The notes under the pieces were generated by a model. It made no database searches and was not told the DNA's origin. It was given only the letters and a program-made list of their open reading frames with translations. Of a DNA stretch of 64,000 nucleotides, positions 22,561 to 34,276 are shown in pieces. The stretch spans positions 12,958,001 through 13,022,000 of the forward strand of contig JBHGNT010000014.1 in NCBI GenBank assembly GCA_043228905.1, read 5' to 3'. Origin of the DNA: Azolla caroliniana (Eukaryota > Polypodiophyta). How positions within the stretch are numbered: the stretch's first letter is position 1; every line of letters begins with the position of its first letter. A program made the position numbers and the translations under genes.

Positions 22561-22689
22561 TGGCAAGCATTGTGCAGACTATAAAATAACGTTGACCATG
22601 GATAAGCTCCTCCGCTTCGTCCCACGATTCCGACAAGTGGTGTAGAATTGTTTACGAGGCACAACCAGATTAGATGTATTGGACAATTT

Positions 22690-22994
22690 TGCAGAGTCTA
22701 GTACCAACCCAGTAGTAGTAACCCGTCGATTAAATTGGTGGCATCGTCGATGGGGGGTCCGACGAAAACGTAATTAGCACAAGCACGTGTACTCGACTGG
22801 GCATTATAGATTGGGAAGCATGGCCCTTCTGGCTCTGTATGGCAAACACCCGTTCCATCAGGCCCCTTGGGTTAATTCGGAAATAAGGAATTGTCGTCGG
22901 AGGCCATCACTTTGACATCTTTGCGGTGGTAATCGCATTAGATGATCCGGGAGCATATCCAATTCTGTTGGGAAGACCATGGTTACGTTCTTCT
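22690..22994 (+). pseudogene. pol: Element I protease, first part, cut by Copia G1
   Basis: Retains VDGGSDENVIS-like residues near 22745-22775 and a final block matching GRPWLRSS at 22968-22994. At 22995 the LTR of G1 starts. The sequence resumes at 32230 with NIKQNW, in the same order as the SRPWLHTANIK block in element E. Stops are frequent. Confidence 0.65.
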
Positions 22995-23486
22995 TATTGG
23001 GATTTCGGTCCCTCCAGATGGGATCTTGAGAACCGGATGTAGAAGACCCGGTGAGAACCGGATGTAGAAGACATATTTGTAAATATGTTTCTGAGTAAGC
23101 CCATTGAGGCTATATTTGGAAATAGTCCTCAGTTCATATAAGTATAAATATGACTTACGACAATCACTTTAGTGTAGTTGTGTTCATGTTGTGGTAACCG
23201 TTGTACAATGAGAGAGAGATACAAACATATACTCTGTTGTAACCTCATCAATGCGAAGAAACAGAGCCAAGTCGTTGCCTCCAAGTCTCTGATTGTACCC
23301 CTTCTCTTCATAGTGATAGTTTGGAATCTATGGGCACCCGTGGTTTTTCCCTAATAGGGTTTTCCACGTAAATATCCTGCGTCATTTTTTTTGTGTACAC
23401 TCCCCTTCCCATTTTTGTGTTTGATTCTTATAGAAGTGATTTACTACTCAGTTGCGGCCAAGCGATATTCCGCGCATTTCTCTTCA
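22995..23486 (+). mobile_element. 5' LTR of Copia G1
   Basis: 492 bp, starting TATTGGGATTTCGG (expected TGTTGGG; G-to-A) and ending TCTCTTCA. It carries the ACATATTTGTAAATATGT inverted repeat and AGTATAAATATGAC TATA region of the G family (about 23067-23160), and the GGTTTTTCCC/GGGTTTTCCACG block near 23340-23370. Confidence 0.85.
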
Positions 23487-23489
23487 AAC

Positions 23490-23501
23490 TGATATCAGAG
23501 C
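23490..23501 (+). other. Primer-binding site of G1, mutated
   Basis: TGATATCAGAGC, with a G-to-A change at the third base relative to TGGTATCAGAGC. Confidence 0.8.
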
Positions 23502-23515
23502 GAACAACACAGAAA

Positions 23516-25659
23516 ATGGAAGAATCTTTTGGCGGCATGTTCAAGCTCACCGGCTCCAACTACTCAGTGTGGAAGTCAAAGATGAGGGATATGCTGGTGG
23601 TTAAAGATCTTTGGTTGCCGGTTCAGTTCGGGGACAAGAGACCGGACAAGATCGAGGCCACGGTGTGGGAGGTGATGCACATGAAGATGACGGCATACAT
23701 CCGGTGCTTCATCGACATGAGCCTATACAACAACTTTAATGAAGAGAGGAAGGCTCATGAACTCTGGGAGAAGATCGACATCATGTTCCACAACAAGAAT
23801 GTCGTTAATCGGGTTTCGGTATTTCGGAAGCTAGTGAGGCTCTGGTACCAAGATGGCTCCAGTATGGTAGAGCACATGAATGCCTTCTAGGGGCTGATAC
23901 ACCAAGCAACCTCATTGGAAGTACCTCTCGCCGATGAGGTACTTGCTCTACTCCTGCTCGGTTCCCTCCAAGATAGCTAGGAGACATTAGTTGTCACGTT
24001 GGGCAACGCCGGGCCAGAAGGAAAACAACTATCCCTAGCAAGAGTCAAGTCGAGCTTGCTAGATGAGGAGGCACATCAGAAAGACAAGGAGGTGATCTTT
24101 GACGCCAAATTCCTCACCGAATCGGAACGCAGAACGCGGAATCAGAGTCCCTAGAACCGGGAAAAGTCGGGGACACGGTCAAAGTCAAGGGGGAGGCCCA
24201 CTTGCTTCTATTGCGGCAAGCCGGGGCACTTCTAGAAGAACTATCGGGATTTCCGGAAAGACAAGGGACCCGACAATACCGATTCGAAGAAGTCACCGGA
24301 TCAAAATGGTTCAGATCGACAAGGCCCGGGCCGGATGGGAATGACAGCGATCGCGGCAAGTGAAGAAGAACTAATGCTCATCATAGAGGAGAGCGAGTTG
24401 AACCTTGCCGTCGATGAGACACCATGGGTTGTCGATTCCGGAGCGTCGTTCCACCTTACCCCGGACCGGAAATGCTTCTCATCCTACAGAGCTGGTGAGC
24501 ACGGTTGTGTCCGGATGGGGAATGAAGGGACATGCCGAATTATCGGCATAGGAGATGTGTTGTTGACGACATCAACCGGATGCAAGTTGTTGTTAAAGGA
24601 TGTCCGACATGTTCCAGAGGTTCAACTGAACCCGATATCAGCTGGTCAACTAGATGATGAAGGCTACATAGGTAGCATCCGGAACAATGTCATGAAGTTC
24701 TGCAAAGGGAGCTTAATAGTGGCTCGAGCCCGGAAGGTGAACACATTGTACTTGATGAATGCCCTGAAATTCCAGGAAGAACTGAATGTAGCATCCGACA
24801 CTACCGGTGAGCTATGGCACAAGAGACTATGTCTCATGAGCGAGAAGGGGATGAGGAGGCTTGCCGATGACAACCTCATTCCAGTGAAGGACGTGCATAT
24901 GGAGAGGTGCACCGACTGCTTGGCCGATAAGCAAAACCGGACCCCCTTCCGATCAAGGCCACTGATGAGACGTAATGCACCACTAGAGTTGGTGCATACC
25001 GATGAGTGTCAAGTGGACACGACGTCACATGCCAGATCGCAGTACTATTTGATGTTCATAGACGACCACAACTGAAAGCTGTGGGCCACACCGTTGAAGA
25101 AGAAGAACCAAGTGTTGTCCGTTTTCAAGGATCTCCGGAAGCTAAAGGCAGTTCGAGCAGATAACAGAGACGAATACCAAGGGCAGTTTGAGGAGTACTG
25201 CCGCTCGAAGGGAATCCGGCTCTAATTTACCATGCCGAAGACACCATAACTAAACGGGTTGGCCGAGAGGATGAACCGGACCATAATGGAGAGGGTCCGA
25301 AGTATGCTGGTACATGCAAAGTTACCCAAGACATTTTGGGCTGAGGCATTGGCGATAGAGACGTACATGATAAACAGATCACCCTTAGTGCCCTTGGATG
25401 GAGACACGCCACATATTCCTCGAATACGACGATGATGAGTTCGACTACTGAGTGTGGGATCCGGTCAACAAGAAGGTTTTCTGGAGTCGAGACATTATCT
25501 TCACGGAGGACATGACCCTTGCCGACTGGGAGTCGACGAAAGAGATAACGAACTCCGAGTCGACTGGTAAGGATTCGGATATGTCAGCTGATGTGGATAC
25601 CAGCTGGTCTACATCCGGATATGTAATGACTTATGCGGGGGGACCTGTATCATGGCAAT
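23516..25659 (+). pseudogene. gag-pol: Copia G1 gag-protease-integrase remnant fused to RNase H
   Basis: Gag starts at ATG 23516 (EESFGGMFKLTGSNYSVWKS). The zinc knuckle CFYCGKPGHF is near 24207, the protease VVDSGASFHLTPDR near 24427, and the pre-integrase finger LWHKRLCLMSEKGMRRLA with CTDCLADKQN near 24818-24940. Integrase starts LVHTDECQV and holds PKT-type and LAERMNRT pieces, but short deletions (near 25126 and 25410) remove parts of it. At about 25575 the integrase tail (STGKD) joins directly to RNase H (SDMSADVDTSWSTSGYVM), deleting all RT. Stops include TAG 23888-23890, where G2 reads CAG. The RNase H continues at 31366 after G2. Confidence 0.85.
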
Positions 25660-26534
25660 TGTTGGGAGACAGGTCCCTCCAAATGGGAAGGGAGAAGAAC
25701 AGTGCCGACTACGGAGAGCCGGATGGTGTAGGCCCGGTGTGAACCGGATGAGGAGTACCCGACTACGGAGAGCCGGATGGTGCAGGCCCGGTGTGAACCG
25801 GATGAGGAGTACCCGGCTACGGAGAGCCGGATGGTGCAGGCCCGGTGAAGACCGGATGAGGAGTACCCGGCTACGGAGAGCCGGATGGTGCACGCCCGGT
25901 GTGAACCGGATGAGGAGTACCCGGCTACGGAGAGCCGGATGGTGCAGGCCCAGTGAAGTCCGGATGAGGAGTACCCGGCTACGGAGAGCCGGATGGTGCA
26001 GGTCCAATGTGAACCGGATGAGGAGTACCCGGCTACGGAGAGTCGGATGGTACAGGACCGGTGAGAACCGGAGGAAGAGACATATTCGTAAATATGTTTC
26101 TGAGAGCCCATCGAGGCTATATTTGTAAATAGCCGAAAAGTCATATTAGTATAAATATGACTTAGGGCAAACTTGTTATGTTGTTGTCAATTTCTGTCTT
26201 GCACGAAATCAGTGTGTGTAACTGTACAGAGAGAGAGAGAGAGAGAATGAGGTCGTTGCCCCTGTTGTAACCGCTGCCTGTGGCGAAGATCGTGAGCATG
26301 AGGTCGTTGCCGCCGTGGACTCACTGTTTTGTACATTCTTACATAGTGACAGTTTGCAGCCTGTGGACTGCCGTGGTTTTTCCCCTAGTTTGGGGTTTTC
26401 CACGTAAACCTCCTGTGTAGTGTGTGTATATCTTCCTCTCCTTTGTGTCGTGTTTTTTCTTCCCGTTTTCTGTGTATCATTCTACGCTCGGTTGTGGCCG
26501 AGCGTCGTGCATAAGGAACGTTAGGTTCCCGTCA
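25660..26534 (+). mobile_element. 5' LTR of Copia G2
   Basis: Starts TGTTGGGAGACAGG and ends GGTTCCCGTCA. Seven copies of the 54-bp unit occupy about 25690-26070. Then come the inverted repeats at 26080-26097, 26115-26134 and 26139-26162, the last with the TATA box (AGTATAAATA) in its loop. A GA-microsatellite is at 26226-26248. Confidence 0.95.
25690..26070. repeat. 54-bp tandem repeat in the U3 of G2, seven copies
   Basis: The unit contains GAGTACCCGGCTACGGAGAG and CCGGATGGTGCAGGCCCGGT. Seven occurrences of CTACGGAGAG are present, against four in the 3' LTR (30690-30890). Confidence 0.95.
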
Positions 26535-26536
26535 AG

Positions 26537-26548
26537 TGGTATCAGAGC
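26537..26548 (+). other. Primer-binding site of G2
   Basis: TGGTATCAGAGC, exact complement of the initiator-Met tRNA 3' end. Confidence 0.95.
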
Positions 26549-26564
26549 GAAATCGACACAGAAA

Positions 26565-29500
26565 ATGGACGAATCATTTGGCGGCATGTTCAAGCTCAGC
26601 GGCTCCAACTATTCCGTATTGAAGTCGAAGATGAGGGACATGCTCGTTGTTAAAGACCTCTGGCTGCCGGTTCAGTTCGGGGACAAGAGACCGGACAAAA
26701 TCGACGCCGCGATATGGGAGGTGATGCACATGAAGACAACGGCGTACATACGGTGCTTCATCGACATGAGCCTGTACAACAACTTCAATGAAGAGAGCAA
26801 GGCTCATGAGCTTTGGGAGAAGATCGGCATAATGTTCCAAAACAAAAATGCTGTTAATCAGGTTTCGGTATTCCGGAAGCTAGTAAGACTCCGGTACCAA
26901 GATGGCTCCAGCATGGCGGAGCACATGAATGCCTTCCAGGGGCTGATCCACCAGGCAACGTCATTGGAAGTACCTCTTGCCGATGAAGTATTAGCGCTAC
27001 TCCTGCTCGGTTCCCTCCCGGATAGCTGGGAGACGTTGGTTGTCACTTTGGGCAACGCCAGGCCGGAAGGAAAACGGTTATCCCTAGCAAGAGTAAAGTC
27101 GAGCTTGCGAGATGAGGAGGCGCGTCGGAAAGACAAAGATATGAGCTCCGACTCCAAAGCGCTTCTTATCGAATCGAAACGCGGAAGACATAGAAACCGT
27201 AGTCCCCAGAACCGGGAGAAGTCGGGGACAAGGTCAAAGTCAAGGGAGAGGCCCACTTGCTTCTATTGCGGCAAGCCGGGTCACTTCCAAAAGAAAACAC
27301 CGGACCGGAACGATAAAGACAAGGAAACCGACGGTACCGATTCGAAGCAAACACCGGACCGGAACGGTAAAGACCAGAGGGGGCCGGACCAGAAGGGAAC
27401 GACGGCAATCATGGCAAGCGAAGAAGAGTTGATGCTCATCACCGAGGAGAGTGAAATAAACCTTGCCGGCGACGAGATGACCTGGGTGGTAGACTCCGGA
27501 GCGTCGTTCCACCTTACCCCGGACCGGAAATGCTTCTCATCCTATTCAGCCGGTGATCACGGCTGTGTCCGGATGGGGAATGAAGGAACATGCCGAATTG
27601 TCGGCATAGGAGACGTGTGACTGACAACACCAACCGGATGCAAGTTGCTGCTGAAGGATGTCCGACACGTTCCGGAAGTTCGTCTGAACCTGATATCACC
27701 CGGTCGGCTAGATGATGAAGGCTACACGGGTAGCATCCGGAACGGTGTCATGAAGTTCAGCAAAGGGAGCCTGATTGTGGCTCGGGCCCGGAAGGTAAAC
27801 ACACTGTACCTGATGAATGCCCGGTTATGTCCGGAAGAAGTGAACGTGGCATCCGACACTGCCGTTGAGCTCTGGCACAAGAGGCTGTGTCATATGAGCG
27901 AGAAGGGGATGAAGAGGCTTGCAGACGACAACCTCATTCCAGTGAAGAACATGCACTTAGAGAAGTGCACTGATTGTTTGGCCGGTAAGCAGAACCAGAC
28001 CTCCTTCCGACCAAGGCCACCGATGAGACGTAATGCACCACTGGAGTTGGTGCATACGGATGTGTGTCAAGTAGACACGAAGTCACATGCCGGAGCGTAG
28101 TACTTCGTGACGTTCATAGATGACCACAGCCGGAAGCTGTGGGCCACACCGTTGAAGACGAAGGATCAGGTGCTATCCGTCTTCAAAGAGCTCCACGCGA
28201 GAGTGGAAAGAGAAACCGGCCGGAAGCTAAAGGCGGTTCGAGCAGATAACGAAGGAGAGTACTGGGGGCAGTTCGAGGAGTACTGCCGCTTGAAGGGAAT
28301 CCGGCTCGAATTTACCGTGCCGAAGACGCCGGAACTAAATGGACTGGCCGAGAGGATCAACCGGACCATAATGGAGAGGGTTCGGAGTATGCTAGCGCAT
28401 GCAAAACTACCCAAGAAGTTTTGGGCTGAGGCACTGTCGACAGCGACATATGTGATAAACAGATCACCCTCAATACCCTTGGACGGAGACACGCCACAGA
28501 GAGTATGGACCGGTAAGGAAGTGTCCTACCGGCACGTGAGGGTGTTCGGGTGTCTCGCGTACGTGCATGTAGCAAAGGACCGGAGAGGAAAGTTAGATCC
28601 AAAGACCCGGCCATGCATATTCCTCGGTTACGCTGACGATGAATTCGGCTACCGAGTGTGGGACCCGGTCGACAAGAAGGTATTCCGGAGTCAAGATATT
28701 ATCTTCATGGAGGACAAGACGCTCGCCGACTGGGAGTCGGAGAAGAAGATGATGAACTCTGAGTCGACCGGTAAGGATAGACTCTACGATGAGCAGACCC
28801 AACCGGCAAGAGACCGATTAGCACTCGAGGAACCAGTCGATTACAGTGAGGATACCGAACCGACAGATGAAGAGGTAGAGGAAGCTGAGACCGGAACCGG
28901 CCAAGACTCCGAATCGGATTCGGATGAAGAGCAAATGGAGGAGCCGGTTACCGAAGCCCGAAGACGGAGATATCCTCTTAGAGAGAGAAGGGCCCCCCGG
29001 AGATTTCCGGATGCAGAGCATGTTCTGCTAACCGATGAGGGGGAGCCGGAAAGCTTCGAAGAAGCGAAGGAAGACACCCACAGCTGAAAATGGTTAAGTG
29101 CCATGCAGGACGAGATGGATTCCCTGCATGAGAACCATACGTACGAATTGGTGGAGCTGCCGAAAGGAAAGCGGGCACTCCGAAACAAGTGGGTGTACAA
29201 GTTGAAACCGGGAGATGCTGGCAACCCCCCGAGATACAAAGCCAGGATCGTGGTGAAGGGATTCCAGCAGACGAAGGGCGTGGACTTCGACGAGATATTT
29301 GCCCCGGTAGTAAAGATGACCTCCATCCGGACGGTGCTGAGTATAGCAGCAAGCATGGACCTCGAGGTAGAGCAGCTGGACGTGAAGACGGCATTCCTTC
29401 ACGGCGACCTCGAAGAGGAGATCTACATGCAGCAACCGGAAGGATTTGTGGAGAAAGGGAAGGAGCACCTGGTATGCCGGTTGAAGAAGAGCCTATACGG

Positions 29501-30616
29501 ACTGAAGCAGGCTCCCCGGCAATGGTACCGGAAGTTCGACTCCTTCATGACCGATCAACGGTACCACAAGACACAGGCCGATCACTGCGTGTTTGTGAAG
29601 AAGTTCGAAGGAGGGGACTTCCTGATACTCCTCCTGTACATGGATGACATGTTGATCGTCGGACGAGACCAAGTAAAAATACGGATGCTGAAGAAGGCCC
29701 TCAACCGGACCTTCTCAATGAAAGACTTGGGTCCGGCAAGACAGATGTTGGTGATGCACATCATTCGGGACCGGTTAAAGAAGCAACTATGGTTGTCACA
29801 GCAGAAGTATGTGACAAAGGTGCTTCACCGGTTCAACATGTCAGAAGCAAAACTGGTCGGATCGACACTTCCGGCAAACTGCAAGCTGTCCGGCAAGCAA
29901 AGCCCGAAGATGAAAGCCGAAAAGGCGGATATGCTGAAGATTCCATATGCCTCTGCCGTCGGGAGCTTGATGTACGCAATGGTGTGTACCCGACCGGATA
30001 TAGGATACACAGTTAGAGTGGTGAGCCGGTTCAGGAGTAATCCCGGCAAGGAGCACTGGAATGCGGTCAAATGGATACTCCGTTATTTGAAGGGCACTTC
30101 AAATATGTGTCTCCGATTCGGCTGCGGAAAACCTCAACTGGACGGTTTCACCGATTCGGACATGTCGGCTGATGTGGATACTAGCCGGTCTACATCCGGG
30201 TATGTGATGACATATGCAGGGGGAGCTGTTTCGTGGCAGTCGAGGCTGCAGAAGACGGTTGCATTGTCAACCACGGAGGCGGAGTACATGGCAGCTGTGG
30301 AAGCCGGCAAGGAAATCTTATGGATGAAGGACTTCATCGGTGAGCTCGGTATACGGCAAGAGGAATACCGACTCTATTGCGACAATCAAAGTGCCATCCA
30401 CCTCTTGCTAAGAATGCGGCCTATCATTCCCGGACGAAGCATATCCAGCGGAGGTATCACTGGATCCGGGAAAGAGTAGATGACCAGGAGTTTGCACTTA
30501 CGAAGATCCACACGGCTGAGAACGGGTCAGATATGCTGACCAAAGTGCTGACACCCGACAAGCTGGATGCATGCCGGAAGAGAATCGGACTGGTAAGACA
30601 CCCCATGCCGGAGTGA
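26565..30616 (+). pseudogene. gag-pol: Copia G2 gag-pol, near-intact
   Basis: One continuous Tnt1-like polyprotein frame from ATG 26565. Gag begins DESFGGMFKLSGSNYSVLKS; the zinc knuckle CFYCGKPGHFQKKT at about 27259 has lost its last Cys. The protease is VVDSGASFHLTPDR (27488). The pre-integrase finger is WHKRLCHMSEKGMKRLA with CTDCLAGKQN. Integrase has HTDVCQV, DNEGEYWGQF and GLAERINRT. The linker ends in RRRYPLRERRAPRRF. RT starts ALRNKWVYKLKPGDAG and its site is LLYMDDMLIVG (YMDD). RNase H has TTEAEYMAAVEAGKEILW. Defects: TGA 27618-27620 (Trp in G3), TAG 28098-28100 (Gln in G3), TGA 29085-29087 (Arg in G3) and a frameshift near 30400. It ends at TGA 30614-30616. Confidence 0.95.
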
Positions 30617-30626
30617 AGGGGGAGTT
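30617..30626 (+). other. Polypurine tract of G2
   Basis: AGGGGGAGTT, immediately before the 3' LTR. Confidence 0.9.
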
Positions 30627-31360
30627 TGTTGGGAGACAGGTCCCTCCGGATGGGAAGGGAGAAGAACAGTGTCGAAACTGTATGAGGAGTACCCGACTAC
30701 GGAGAGCCGGATGGTGTAGGCCCGGTGTGAACCGGATGAGGAGTACCCGGCTACGGAGAGCCGGATGGTGCAAGCCCGGTGAAGACCGAAGGAGGAGTAC
30801 CCGGCTACGGAGAGCCGGATGGTGCAGGCCCGGTGTGAACCGGATGAGGAGTACCTGGCTACGGAGAGTTGGATGGTACAGGACCGGTGAGAACCGGAGG
30901 AAGAGACATATTCGTAAATATGTTTCTAAGAGCCCATCGAGGCTATATTTGTAAATAGCCGAAAAGTCATATTAGTATAAATATGACTTAGGGCAAACTT
31001 GTTATGTTGTTGTCAATTTCTGTCTTGCACGAAATCAGTGTGTGTAACTGTACAGAGAGAGAAAGAGAGAGAACGAGGTCATTGCCCCTGTTGTAACCGT
31101 CGCCTGTGGCGAAGATCGTGAGCACGAGGTCGTTGCCGCTGTGGACTCACTGTTTTGTACATTCTTACATAGTGACAGTTTGCAGCCTGTGGACTGCCGT
31201 GGTTTTTCCCCTAGTTTGGGGTTTTCCACGTAAACCTCCTGTGTAGTGTGTGTATATCTTCCTCTCCTTTGTGTCGTGTTTTTTCTTCCCGTTTTCTGTG
31301 TATCATTCTACGCTTGGTTGTGGCCGAGCGTCGTGCATAAGGAACGTTAGGTTCCCGTCA
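30627..31360 (+). mobile_element. 3' LTR of Copia G2
   Basis: 734 bp, four copies of the 54-bp unit. Otherwise it aligns with 25660-26534 with roughly ten scattered substitutions by eye, mostly transitions. It ends CCCGTCA at the TSD. Confidence 0.95.
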
Positions 31361-31365
31361 GCAAT

Positions 31366-31739
31366 CGAGGCTGCAGAAGACCGTTGCACTGTCGAAAACG
31401 GAGGTGGAGTACATGGCAGCTATGGAAGCCGGCAAGGAAATAATCTGGATGAAGGACTTCATCGGTGAGTTAGGGATTTGACAAGAGGAATATCCGCTCT
31501 ATTGCGACAATTAGAGTGCCATCCACCTTGCAAAGAACGCGGCCTACCATTCAAGAATGAAGCACATCCAGCACAGGTACCACTAGATCCGAGAGCGAGT
31601 TGAAGATCGAGAGTTCGTGTTGACGAAGATACACACGGAGGAGAACGGGTCGGACATGCTGACCAAAGTGTTGACACCCGACAAGCTAGACGCATGTCAG
31701 ACACGGATCGGGCTGACGAAACATCCCATGCCGATGTGA
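31366..31739 (+). pseudogene. pol: Copia G1 RNase H, C-terminal remainder
   Basis: Continues the G1 frame after G2: RLQKTVALSKTEVEYMAAME, then FIGELGI, YPLYCDN, SAIHLAKNAAYHSRMKHIQ, ending MLTKVLTPDKL and TGA 31737-31739. In-frame stops fall at Gln codons of relatives (31480, 31513) and at a Trp codon (31585). The polypurine tract and 3' LTR follow. Confidence 0.85.
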
Positions 31740-31749
31740 AGGGGGAGAT
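31738..31749 (+). other. Polypurine tract of G1
   Basis: GAAGGGGGAGAT before the 3' LTR at 31750. Confidence 0.8.
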
Positions 31750-32229
31750 TTTTGGGATTTCGGTCCCTCCGGATGGGATCTTGAGAACCGGATGTAGAAG
31801 ACATATCTATAAATATGTTTCTGAGTAAGCCCATTGAGGCTATATTTGTAAATAGTCCTACGTTCATATAAGTATAATATGACTTACGGCAATCACTTTA
31901 GTATAGTTGTGGTCATGTTGTTGTAATCATTGTACAAAGAGAGAGAGGGAGAGAGAGAGATACAGAGATATACTCTGTTGTAACCTCCACTATGCGAAGA
32001 AACAGAGCTTGAGGTCATTGCCTCCCACTCTCTGATTGTACCCCTTCTCTTCATAGTGATAGTTCGAAGTCTGTGGGCTCCCGTGGTTTTTCCCTATTAG
32101 GGTTTTCCACGTAAACATCCTGTGTCCTTTTATTTGTGTACACTCCCCTTCCCATTTCTGTGTTTGATTCTTATAGAAGTGATTTACTACTCGGTTGTGG
32201 CCGAGCGATATTCTGTGCATTTCTCTTCA
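31750..32229 (+). mobile_element. 3' LTR of Copia G1
   Basis: 480 bp; starts TTTTGGGATTTCGG (altered TGTTGGG) and ends TTCTCTTCA. It aligns with 22995-23486; the 5' copy has one extra 'CCCGGTGAGAACCGGATGTA' stretch. Confidence 0.85.
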
Positions 32230-34271
32230 CTTCCAACATCAAACAGAATTGGCAGCATAACTGTATTAGCTTCTGACGAGGCCGCAACAAAGTCCGTGTC
32301 CCTACACAAGAAACGACAACACCAACCAAGGGCATCACGCCATTATACACCAAAGATGTTAATATGCCAGAAGGATTGGATGATACGGAGCTTGAGGCAT
32401 ACCTCGCTGAAAACCCGTGGATTGTGCCATTATTCAAAATTGACATAATGGAAACCGTTGCGGAGTACGCCCCAACTAGTACGTGCATGTAGGAGTAAGA
32501 GCTTGATCTGGAGTCGATAATAGAGTTGAGTAGGGAACGAGAAATGTTCTAAAATGAAATGGAAATCTCGCGTCACGTCACCGCTTCTGCATTAGAAGAA
32601 GTCAGCATCGGAACGACAAAGGTGCCATGACTACTCTCAATTTCTAGGGATCGGACCTCAGGTGAGAAGATGGCAATGACAGAACTGCTCCGGGAATATA
32701 GGGATGTTTTTGCATGGTCACACAAGGACATCAAGGGTTTGGATCCGAAATTTTATCAGCACAAGATCAATTTGTCCTCCGACGAGAAAACTTTGCAGTA
32801 GCGATGCTACCGAATGAACCCAAATTATGCGGCTCATGTAAAACAAGAAATTGACAAACTGTTGAAAGTAAGGTTCATTCGGCTAGTCAAACAAGCCACG
32901 TGGCTAAGTCCAATAGTCATAGTACCGAAGAAGAATGGGAAAATATGCGTTTGTGTGGATTACTGCGAGCTAAACGCTTTAACAATTACAAATTTGTTTC
33001 CCTTACTGTTTACGGATAGCATACTAAACGCCTTGGTGGGCCATGACATGTATAGTTTTTGGGATGGCTTGAGCGAATACAATCAAGTACGTATGCACCC
33101 TGACAACCAAGAAAAGAACGCGTTCGTCACGGACTGGGGTGTGTTCGCTGCTACAGTAATGATGTTTGGTCTAAAAAAGGCGCCCGCCACTTTCCAATGA
33201 ACAATTGTGGAGATTTTTGGAGAATACATACTTGCATTTATGCAAGTTTTTCTCAATGACTTTGCAGTGTATGGAACGTGAGGGGAACATTTGGGGCATC
33301 TACGACTTTGTTTGGAACGTTGCCATACGTCACGCCTAAGTCTGAATTCGGCGAAATATGCATTTGGTGTCACCATCGGAGCACTGCTCACACATATTGT
33401 AAGCAAGGAGGGGATAGTAGTAGACCCTAACAAAATCACCGCAATCATCGAAGCGACGACCCCGACTAATGCCAAAGCCCTTAGCCATTTTTTAGGTCAA
33501 ATATGCTGGCACAACCATATGTTACGATACTTGGCAGAGTTTGCGACTCCATTACATGCCGTCTACATCGTACTCCTTTCAAGTGGACGACAATAGAAGA
33601 CAAAGCCTATGAGGCACTAAAGATAATGCTAACCCAAGCACCCATCGTACAACCACCAGACACCTTTTCACGTATTTGTAGATGCCTCAGATATCGCAAT
33701 AGGTAGTGCATTGATGTAGCTCACATAGTGTAATTGGTACCGACCGGTGCGCTACGCTAGTCGGAAATTATCGGATACTGAAAGGAACTATTCCATGACC
33801 TAGCGTGAAGCCTTGGGCATGATCTACAACATCAACCGATTCCGACATTATCTACTCTGATGGAAATTTACGTTTCACGTAGACCACACGGCATTACTCT
33901 ACCTGGTCGAGAAGTAGACGTTGACAGGGAAGCTGGCAAGATGGAGGTTGCTGCTCCAAAAGCTTGACTTCGTGATTCAACATCGGTCGGGTACGCAGCA
34001 TGTCGTAGCTGACTTCTTAAGCAGAATAGATAACGGTGATAACGCGTGGAGACAAGATGATGAATTTCTCAACGCTGATATTCTGCAGGTTGTGACTCGG
34101 CGTGGAATACGACAGGATGAGAAGGAAGCTGTACTACGCGAAGCTCATTGTGATACGGCCGGGGAACCTTATGTAGGTGATGTCACGGCCGGAGGGCATT
34201 ATGCAGGTGATGTCAGGGCTATAAAAGTATGGCAAGCGGGTCTTTGGTGGCCAACTATGCAAAAGGACGCG
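32230..34271 (+). pseudogene. pol: Element I protease end, RT and RNase H
   Basis: Resumes the pol of I after G1: NIKQNW, then a linker (LEAYLAENPWIVPLFKIDIM) like that of C and E. RT begins about 32680 with YRDVFAWSHKDIKGLDPKFY and ATWLSPIVIVPKKNGKICVC. The active site reads VFLNDFAVYG near 33250: FLND, so the second catalytic Asp position is Asn. RNase H spans about 33600-34010 with HVFVDASDIAIG pieces, YNINRFRHYL and HRSGTQHVVADFLSR. The zinc-finger part of integrase begins (VWQAGLWWPTMQKDAYH) and is cut at 34276 by G3. Many in-frame stops. Confidence 0.85.
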
Positions 34272-34276
34272 TATCA

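Larger units (their letters stand above)
25660..31360 (+). mobile_element. Copia element G2, complete, inserted in G1
   Basis: 5,701 bp with two LTRs, PBS, gag-pol and polypurine tract. TSD GCAAT at 25655-25659 and 31361-31365. The insertion splits the G1 RNase H motif SWQSRLQKTV between Gln and the following residues. LTR lengths differ (875 and 734 bp) because of a 54-bp tandem repeat. Confidence 0.95.
22995..32229 (+). mobile_element. Copia element G1, split by G2
   Basis: 5' LTR 22995-23486, 3' LTR 31750-32229. TSDs are CTTCT (22990-22994) and CTTCC (32230-32234) in the protease of element I; removing the insert restores the protease/linker reading order. G2 interrupts its RNase H at 25660. 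Its own coding region has large internal deletions. Confidence 0.85.

Noticed and set aside
23805-24359. Antisense frames in G1 gag as a host gene fragment
   Set aside because: The sense strand matches Gag of G2 and G3 residue by residue.
25652-26128. Open frame encoding an 18-residue repeat in the G2 LTR (also 30571-30954)
   Set aside because: It is the 54-bp U3 tandem repeat read in one frame. Length divisible by three keeps it open on both strands; no start context or homology.
28841-29394. Long antisense frames over Copia and Ty3 coding regions (also 37175-37970, 57117-57755)
   Set aside because: Mirror frames of well-supported gag-pol or 3' ORF sequence, explained by GC-rich codon use; no independent motifs.
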